This document shows positions 14,861 through 20,133 of a DNA stretch of 20,133 nt, one piece after another (positions within the stretch are counted from its first letter, which is position 1; the number at the start of each line of letters is the position of its first letter). The notes under the pieces were generated by a model. That model did not search any database. It worked only from the letters and a program-made list of their open reading frames with translations, and was not told where the DNA came from. Source of the DNA: Bacteroidales bacterium UBA2714 (GTDB lineage: Bacteria; Bacteroidota; Bacteroidia; Bacteroidales; P3); assembly GCA_002354035.1 (NCBI GenBank), contig DEKU01000019.1, positions 1 to 20,133 of the forward strand. Direction: 5' to 3'. Made by a program: the position numbers and the translations under genes.

Positions 14861-15676
14861 ATGAAATCCACAGCACACATCCTATTGCTCCTTGCCGCAC
14901 TCTGTATCACCCCTGCCCTTTCGGCACAAAGCAGCAGTGTCCGCAAAGAAACCCGCAAAGGCAACCGCGAGTACAAGCAACAGCACTTCGACCGCGCCGA
15001 AGTCAACTACCGCCGTGCCCTCCACCAGGACAGCACCGCCTACCGCACACAATACAATCTTGGCAACACCCTCTACCGCCAAAAGAAATATGACGAAGCC
15101 ATCCAGCACTTCGACCATGCTCTCGCCCAGCCCGGACTCTCCGACTCCGAACGCAGTCGCATTCTCCACAACCGAGGCAACAGCTACCTTAAAGCAGGTC
15201 TTGCCAAGGAGAACCGCGCCGAAGGCATGCAACAATTCCAGCAAGCCGTCAACGACTATCAGGAAGCCCTCAAGCTCACCCCCAAAAACGACGACACCCG
15301 CTACAACCTTTCCTATGCCAAGAAAATGCTGCAGCAAGCTCAACAACAGCAACAGCAGCAGCAACAGGGCGGCGGTCAGAACCAAGACAACAAAGACAAC
15401 AAGGACAACAAAGACAAACAGGGCAACAACGGCCAGGACAAACAACAGAACCAGCAAGACCAGAACAATCAACAAAACCAGCAACAGCAGCAGCAACAAC
15501 AGCAAAACCAACAGCAACGCCAGCAACAGAAACAGCAGCAGCGGCAGCAACAGCAGAAAAAGCAAGACGCCGAGCGACTGCTCGAAGCCGTGAAAAACAA
15601 CGAGAAAAACACCATGAAGGAGAATGCCAAAAAAGTAGAAGTGGCAACTCCCCGCAACATTGAAAAAGACTGGTAA
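14861..15676 (+). CDS. batC: BatC, exported TPR protein with Gln-rich C-terminal part
   Basis: A 271-residue periplasmic protein with a signal peptide (cleavage after about SAQ at 21-23), TPR units between about 30 and 155 (including YNLGNTLYRQKKYDEAIQHF and RYNLSYAKKML), and a long low-complexity part (about 158-235) of Gln runs mixed with Asn, Asp and Lys. The C-terminus is charged and ends in KDW. TPR repeats usually mediate protein contacts, so BatC probably binds the VWA parts of BatA/BatB or BatD in the periplasm. The repeat part contains a DNK x3 stretch and many CAG/CAA codons, which makes it a length-variable candidate. Neighbours batB and batD are 13 and 26 bases away. Confidence 0.92.
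   Translation: MKSTAHILLLLAALCITPALSAQSSSVRKETRKGNREYKQQHFDRAEVNYRRALHQDSTAYRTQYNLGNTLYRQKKYDEAIQHFDHALAQPGLSDSERSRILHNRGNSYLKAGLAKENRAEGMQQFQQAVNDYQEALKLTPKNDDTRYNLSYAKKMLQQAQQQQQQQQQGGGQNQDNKDNKDNKDKQGNNGQDKQQNQQDQNNQQNQQQQQQQQQNQQQRQQQKQQQRQQQQKKQDAERLLEAVKNNEKNTMKENAKKVEVATPRNIEKDW
15332..15565 (+). repeat. CAA/CAG glutamine-codon microsatellite inside batC
   Basis: A 234-base, in-frame low-complexity tract of CAA and CAG codons encoding Gln runs, broken by GGGQNQ and by 9-base repeats GACAACAAR (15386-15412, three copies) giving DNK-DNK-DNK. Because the units are triplets or nonamers, slippage would change length but keep the frame. Confidence 0.85.
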
Positions 15677-15702
15677 CAAAAGGACAGCAACATTCAGCAA
15701 TC

Positions 15703-17529
15703 ATGAAAAGAACCATTATAACATTCATTCTCTGCCTCCTCGCGCTTGCCGCCACCGCCCAGGAACTCACCGTGCGCGCCCCAGGGCGTGTGGAGCAAGG
15801 ACGGCGCTTCGAAGTACGCTATGAGGTGAACAGCCGTGCCGACGATTTCCGTGGCCCCTCATTCAAAGGCCTATCCGTACTCTCTGGCCCCAACGTATCG
15901 CATCAACAAAGCATGTCCATCATCAACGGACAGATGTCCCGTTCCGTCACCACCGGCTTCACCTACATCATCCAAGCCGATGTCGAAGGCACCTTCAATG
16001 TGAGCGGGGCCAGCTGCAATGTCGATGGCAAACGCGTATCCTGCCAAGGCTTCACCATCACCGTCGAGAAAGCCGGCACCCAAGCCCCCCAGCAGCAATC
16101 CTATGGCGGTGGCCAGTCGCGTCGCCATTCGGCCACGCAATCTGCCCAGCCCGCCCAGTCGGGCAACATCGACAGCAAAGCCCTCTTTGCGCGTGCCAGC
16201 ATCAGCAAGAACAACCCCTATCAAGGCGAGCAAGTCATCCTCACCTATAAAATCTACACCCAAGTATCGCTCAGCCAATACCAGATTGACAAACTACCCG
16301 GCAACAAAGGCTTCTGGAGTGAAGACCTCACCCGCGACGGCAGTGTCCACCAATATGAAGAGACTGTCGACGGCCGTCGCTACATGGTGGCCGAAATCAG
16401 ACGAGGAGCCCTCTTCGCGCAAGAAAGCGGCAAACTCACCATCGAACCCCTCGACCTCGACGTGCTGGCCCTCGTCCAGCGCCAACGCCAACGCACGGGC
16501 TCCATCTGGGACCTCTTCGACGACCCCTTCTTCAATCCCACACAAGCCGTCGAGAAACACCTGCGCACCAACAGCATCAACCTCCGCGTCAAACCGTTGC
16601 CCCAAGCCCCCGACCATTTCAATGGTGCCGTGGGCAGCTTCGACGTCAAAGCCGAAACCGACACACGCCAAGTGCGTGCCAACGAGGCCATCACCTACCG
16701 CCTCAACATCAGCGGCGCAGGCAACCTCATGCTTATCGACGCACCCCAAATCGACTTCCCCAAAGTGTTCGAAGTCTACGACCCACAAATCAACGACAAC
16801 ATCAATCGCAACAACAACGGCATAAGCGGCTCGCGCACCTTCGAGTGGATTCTCATACCCCGCAACCAAGGCGACTACGAAATCCCCGAAGTCTCCTTCG
16901 TCTTCTTCGACCCCAACACCGGGCGCTATGTCACCAAACGTCTTCCCGCCATCCCCCTCCACATCGACAAGGGCGACCCCAACTCCATGAAGAACGTCAC
17001 CAGCAATAAGAGCGACGTCAAGCTCCTCAACAGCGACATCAACTACATCCAAACCCGCAACAGCCACCTCCTCCCCCTCGGGCAGCGCGACTCCTTCGGC
17101 TGGCTCTTCTGGATTCTGCTGGCCTTCATCGTGGGTCTCACCATCGGCGGCATCATCTACGGCCGTGCGCACCAAGCCCAGCAGCAAGACATCGCCGGCA
17201 TGCGCCTGCGCCGTGCCACCAAGATGGCGCGCAAACGCCTCAAGACAGCTGCCGCCTTCCTCCACACTGGCGACGACAACCGCTTCTACGAAGAAATCTA
17301 CAAAGCCATCTGGGGATGCCTGGCCGACAAATACAACATCCAGCTTTCCCGTCTCAGCTCCGACACCGTCCGCGACTGTCTGGCCGAGAAACAAGTGGCC
17401 CAAGAGCAACAAGACCGCATACTCCAAACCCTGCAAAAGGTAGACTTTGCACGTTTCGCACCCGGCGACGCCGCCTCCCGCAAACAGGAAATCTACGACG
17501 AGGCCCTGCAAATGATAGTAATGATTTAA
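15703..17529 (+). CDS. batD: BatD, large periplasmic protein with membrane anchor
   Basis: A 608-residue BatD-family protein (oxygen tolerance family). Seen: signal peptide ending in ATAQ (20), a long periplasmic part rich in beta strands, with the family segments FRGPSFKGLSVLSGPNVS (about 49-66), NPYQGEQVILTYKIY and NKGFWSEDL, and ANEAITYRLNISGAGNL in the second half; one membrane segment near 466-488 (LFWILLAFIVGLTIGGIIYG); and a cytoplasmic tail of about 120 residues (FYEEIYKAIWGCLADKYNI from 528; ILQTLQKVDFARFAP from 573). The tail could contact the cytosolic MoxR or DUF58 proteins, which would link them to the periplasmic parts (inference). Intact and of normal length. It lies between batC and batE with gaps of 26 and 16 bases. 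Confidence 0.94.
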   Translation: MKRTIITFILCLLALAATAQELTVRAPGRVEQGRRFEVRYEVNSRADDFRGPSFKGLSVLSGPNVSHQQSMSIINGQMSRSVTTGFTYIIQADVEGTFNVSGASCNVDGKRVSCQGFTITVEKAGTQAPQQQSYGGGQSRRHSATQSAQPAQSGNIDSKALFARASISKNNPYQGEQVILTYKIYTQVSLSQYQIDKLPGNKGFWSEDLTRDGSVHQYEETVDGRRYMVAEIRRGALFAQESGKLTIEPLDLDVLALVQRQRQRTGSIWDLFDDPFFNPTQAVEKHLRTNSINLRVKPLPQAPDHFNGAVGSFDVKAETDTRQVRANEAITYRLNISGAGNLMLIDAPQIDFPKVFEVYDPQINDNINRNNNGISGSRTFEWILIPRNQGDYEIPEVSFVFFDPNTGRYVTKRLPAIPLHIDKGDPNSMKNVTSNKSDVKLLNSDINYIQTRNSHLLPLGQRDSFGWLFWILLAFIVGLTIGGIIYGRAHQAQQQDIAGMRLRRATKMARKRLKTAAAFLHTGDDNRFYEEIYKAIWGCLADKYNIQLSRLSSDTVRDCLAEKQVAQEQQDRILQTLQKVDFARFAPGDAASRKQEIYDEALQMIVMI

Positions 17530-17545
17530 CAACCCACCCCCCGAT

Positions 17546-18298
17546 ATGAAGAAAATCCTCACCCTCATCATACTCACCGCCGCCCTCAGCGCAGCGGCCC
17601 AGAGCCCCCGCCAGCTCATGGAGCAAGGCAACGACGCCTATGCCAACTCCAACTTTGCCGAAGCAGCCCGCCTCTACAATGCCGTACTCAAATCCGGCTA
17701 CCAATCGGCCGACCTCTACTACAACCTCGGCAACACCTACTACCGCCTCGACGAATACGGCCTCTCCATCCTCAACTACGAACGCGCCCTGCGCCTCAAA
17801 CCCAATTTCCGCGACGCCCGGCAAAACCTCGACCTCGTGAACAGCAAAACCGAAGACGAGATAGCCCCCCTGCCCGAACTCTTCATCGTCCACTGGGCCC
17901 ACAGCCTCGTGGCATGGCTCAGCCCTGCCGGATGGCGCGCGCTGCTGCTCTGCCTGGCCGCACTGCTGGGCGGAATCATCGTCTTCTTCGTCCTTTCGTC
18001 GCAGTATCGCAGCCGCAAGATAGCCCTCATCGGCATCCTGGTCGCCTCCGTGCTGCTGCTCCTCACGCTCGCCTGTGCCATCGCATCCAGCGTGCAGTAC
18101 AACCGCCACGACCAAGCCATCGTCACCAGCCCCATGGCCGTAGTAAAAAGCTCGCCCGAAGACAAAAGCATCGACAAACTAATACTCCACGAAGGCACCA
18201 AAGTGCAGATAGAGGAGACCCTCGGCGAGTGGCACAAAATCCAGATAGCCGACGGCAACACAGGCTGGATGCAACAAACTGACATAACAACCATATAA
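17546..18298 (+). CDS. batE: BatE, TPR and SH3 membrane protein
   Basis: A 250-residue protein with a signal peptide (MKKILTLIILTAALSAAAQ), TPR units (about 23-100; YYNLGNTYYRLDEYGLSILN), two membrane segments (about 130-151 and 158-182), and a C-terminal bacterial SH3-like domain (about 190-247; AVVKSSPEDKSIDKL, EGTKVQIEETLGEWHKIQI, GNTGWM). This topology puts both the TPR and SH3 parts in the periplasm, with a short cytoplasmic loop QYRSRK. It is the last classical bat gene. Its stop is 11 bases from the start of the WG-repeat gene, so transcription very likely continues into that gene. Intact. Confidence 0.93.
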   Translation: MKKILTLIILTAALSAAAQSPRQLMEQGNDAYANSNFAEAARLYNAVLKSGYQSADLYYNLGNTYYRLDEYGLSILNYERALRLKPNFRDARQNLDLVNSKTEDEIAPLPELFIVHWAHSLVAWLSPAGWRALLLCLAALLGGIIVFFVLSSQYRSRKIALIGILVASVLLLLTLACAIASSVQYNRHDQAIVTSPMAVVKSSPEDKSIDKLILHEGTKVQIEETLGEWHKIQIADGNTGWMQQTDITTI

Positions 18299-18309
18299 AT
18301 ATTCAGACC

Positions 18310-19578
18310 ATGAAAAAGATTCACCTCATCCTTTTCCTCCTCCTGCTGGCGGGCACCGTCGGAGCCCAGGAGAAAGTAGAATACGTCGACGACGAAGCTT
18401 GCGGATGCGAGCTCGTATTCATCAACGGCATCCAGACCACGCAGGAAGGCGAGCGTTTCGGTTTCAAACGCGAGGACGGAACCATCATCACCCCCAACAA
18501 ATACCGCTTTGTCGACCACTTCCACGGCAACTACTGCAAGGTATACCTCGACTACGACAGCTGCGGACTCATCAACCGCGACGGCGTCGAAATCATCCCC
18601 TGCATCTACTCCAATGTCAACTACCCCACCGACAGCCTCATCCTGGTGCAGAAAGACACCCTCTGCGGGTACTTCGACACACTCGGCAACCCCCGCATAC
18701 CCCTCAAATACCGCGCCGCCTCAGCCTTTAACGAAGGCCTGGCCGTGGTGGCCGAATACGTCGACTCCAGTGCCGTGGCCTACGGCTTCATCGACCACTT
18801 CGGCAACACCGTCATCAAACCCCAGTACCAATACGCCTTCCCCTTCTACGAAGGCGTCGCCGTGGTCAAAGCTTACGACCGCTACGGCATGATTAACCGC
18901 AAAAACGAAGTAGTCTTCCCCATCAAATACGAAATACTCACCTCCATGTTCGACGGCCACCTCTTTGCGGGCGACGACAACGGCCTGGCCCTCTACAACA
19001 ACAAATTCCAGCAGCTCACCGAACCCGTCTACACCCAACTCGACGGCAAATCCGAGGACCGCATCCTCGTGATGCGCAACGGCAAGTACGGCTATCTCGA
19101 CCCCGACGGCAAAGAAATCATCCCCTGTCAGTTTGACCGCGCGGGCCTCTTCAAAGACGGCCGCACCTATGTGGCCAAAGGCGACAAGTGGGGCATCATA
19201 GACCGCTCCGGCAAAGCCATCCTCCCCATCGAATACGACAACAGCGGCCACCGCGCCGAAGCCTACATCTACCACGACGGCCTCGCCCTCATACAGAAGA
19301 ACGGCCTCTACGGCTACGTCGACATCGAAGGCCGACCCGTCATCTATCCCTCCTTCTCCAACGCCTACCAATTCTCCGAAGGCCTGGCCCCCGTCTATGT
19401 GGGCCTTTGGGGCTATATCGACACCAAGGGCGACTTCTACATCCCGCCCGTGTTCGACATCGCCTCGCCCTTCTCCTGGGGCCGCGCCGAAGTGATTTAC
19501 AAAGGCCAAATCCACAAAATGAACACCGAAGGCCGATGCGTCAAAAACTGCAAAAATGCACCCAAATCCTGGCGCTAA
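18310..19578 (+). CDS. exported WG-repeat protein
   Basis: A 422-residue protein with a signal peptide (MKKIHLILFLLLLAGTVGAQ) and about nine WG-type repeats that fill the mature chain. Repeat starts are visible as FGFKREDG, CGLINRDG, CGYFDTLG, YGFIDHFG, YGMINRKN, YGYLDPDG, WGIIDRSG, YGYVDIEG and WGYIDTKG, each followed by a hydrophobic run, a P and Y or F, then an F..GLA-like turn. Most repeats have F, C or Y in place of W. Such beta-rich repeats are usually binding modules on the cell surface or in the periplasm; no enzyme motif is seen. It sits 11 bases after batE on the same strand with no visible promoter or terminator, so it is plausibly part of the bat transcript. Its relation to aerotolerance is unknown. 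Confidence 0.87.
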   Translation: MKKIHLILFLLLLAGTVGAQEKVEYVDDEACGCELVFINGIQTTQEGERFGFKREDGTIITPNKYRFVDHFHGNYCKVYLDYDSCGLINRDGVEIIPCIYSNVNYPTDSLILVQKDTLCGYFDTLGNPRIPLKYRAASAFNEGLAVVAEYVDSSAVAYGFIDHFGNTVIKPQYQYAFPFYEGVAVVKAYDRYGMINRKNEVVFPIKYEILTSMFDGHLFAGDDNGLALYNNKFQQLTEPVYTQLDGKSEDRILVMRNGKYGYLDPDGKEIIPCQFDRAGLFKDGRTYVAKGDKWGIIDRSGKAILPIEYDNSGHRAEAYIYHDGLALIQKNGLYGYVDIEGRPVIYPSFSNAYQFSEGLAPVYVGLWGYIDTKGDFYIPPVFDIASPFSWGRAEVIYKGQIHKMNTEGRCVKNCKNAPKSWR

Positions 19579-19618
19579 GCCTCACCACCCCATCCCCCAA
19601 ACCAACACCCCCGACAAC

Positions 19619-20035
19619 ATGCAACAAGTAACACACGACGGCATAGTGGTCTCCTCGCAGCAAGGTCTGGTACAGGTGCAAATGCAAGTGGTCAGCGCTT
19701 GCCACACCTGCGAAGCCCACGCCCGCTGCACTTTCGCCGAAAAGAAAGACAAGACCGTCGACATCAACACCCCCCAATGGCAAAGCTACACCCCAGGCGA
19801 CCGCGTCACAGTTATCATCAACTCAGGCCATGGGCTGCTGGCAGTACTCATCGCCTACATCCTACCCGCCATCCTGATTCTGGCCACCTTCGCCACCCTC
19901 TACGCCCTTCGTCTGCCCGAGCTCTGGGTGGCCATCGCCTCGCTGGCCGTGATCGGAATCTACACCGCCGCCCTCTACCTTTTCCGCAACCGCCTGCAAC
20001 GCAAATTCACCTTCCGCCTCGAAAAGGCCCAATAG
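19619..20035 (+). CDS. RseC/MucC-family membrane protein
   Basis: A 138-residue inner-membrane protein of the RseC family, which in other bacteria is linked to SoxR reduction or to the Rsx/Rnf electron-transfer complex. Seen: N-terminal GIVVSSQQGLVQVQM, a Cys cluster C28-x2-C31-x5-C37 (SACHTCEAHARC) and two membrane segments (about 73-97 and 101-122), with a basic tail (RNRLQRKF). The N-terminal Cys domain should face the cytoplasm. The ATG at 19619 is chosen because the frame upstream to 19556 overlaps the end of the WG gene and adds Pro-rich residues (GAKPHHPIPQTNTP) unlike this family. In Bacteroidota, rseC often precedes rnfB; the following 98 bases contain no gene, so that is untested here. 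The protein shows three clustered Cys where E. coli RseC has four. Confidence 0.86.
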   Translation: MQQVTHDGIVVSSQQGLVQVQMQVVSACHTCEAHARCTFAEKKDKTVDINTPQWQSYTPGDRVTVIINSGHGLLAVLIAYILPAILILATFATLYALRLPELWVAIASLAVIGIYTAALYLFRNRLQRKFTFRLEKAQ

Positions 20036-20133
20036 TCTCTGCCCTCGCCCTTTATACTCTATAATAACACGAGTTCAATTACATTTAGTCTCTGGATAAT
20101 AGAATAAATACAAAATAAATAGAAATAAAATAG
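20036..20133. other. right-edge stretch without a gene
   Basis: The last 98 bases become AT-rich from about 20056. I see no -7 box, no hairpin and no coding frame of note; it may be the promoter region of a gene beyond the window. Confidence 0.4.

Noticed and set aside
15386..15421. CRISPR-like repeats
   Set aside because: The units are 9 bases, in frame and adjacent, without spacers; they encode DNK repeats in BatC.
14882..15700. Minus-strand frame with long Leu runs that looks like a membrane protein
   Set aside because: The Leu runs are the antisense reading of the CAA/CAG tract in batC.
16294..17631. 445-codon open frame on the minus strand
   Set aside because: Antisense shadow of batD and the start of batE, which have clear family motifs and operon spacing.

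Overview
The window looks like chromosomal DNA from a Bacteroidota bacterium, most likely order Bacteroidales. The evidence is: perfect or near-perfect Bacteroides-type -7 boxes (TAnnTTTGC), A-rich start regions without strong Shine-Dalgarno sites, a type IX secretion (T9SS) C-terminal sorting domain, and a complete bat (Bacteroides aerotolerance) operon. I cannot name genus or species. There are no rRNA, tRNA, CRISPR, transposase or phage genes in view.

Layout. Positions 76-3964 hold envelope-glycan genes: a GT4-type glycosyltransferase on the minus strand, divergent from a plus-strand cluster of a WaaE-like GT2 glycosyltransferase, a TrmH/SpoU RNA methyltransferase and a second GT4 enzyme. 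The divergent promoters sit in a near-perfect inverted repeat. Positions 3965-4558 carry a monocistronic unit (promoter, exported PepSY-like protein, strong terminator). Positions 4560-5043 contain no intact gene, but hold what looks like the decayed tail of a T9SS cargo gene and a hairpin terminator. Positions 5044-9451 are two minus-strand genes, tyrS and a 1016-residue secreted beta-propeller-like T9SS cargo protein, each followed by a clear hairpin. Positions 9452-9735 are an AT-rich divergent intergenic region.

Positions 9736-20035 form one long plus-strand array: moxR, a DUF58 protein, a BatD-tail-like membrane protein, batA, batB, batC, batD, batE, a WG-repeat protein and an RseC-family protein. 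From the established Bat/MoxR literature, the MoxR ATPase and the von Willebrand A-domain proteins are thought to form a membrane-linked chaperone or assembly system that helps anaerobes survive oxygen and envelope stress. RseC-family proteins are usually tied to Rnf/Rsx electron-transfer complexes, so an rnf cluster may lie just beyond the right edge (inference).

The gene families are mostly well known. The parts that stand out are the mirror-image divergent promoter, a T9SS-tail remnant, a change in plus-strand G/C skew near 9.5 kb, a BatD-like cytoplasmic tail on a second protein of the bat operon, the glutamine microsatellite in batC, and the WG-repeat gene lying between batE and rseC. 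I found no clear evidence of a wholly new system.
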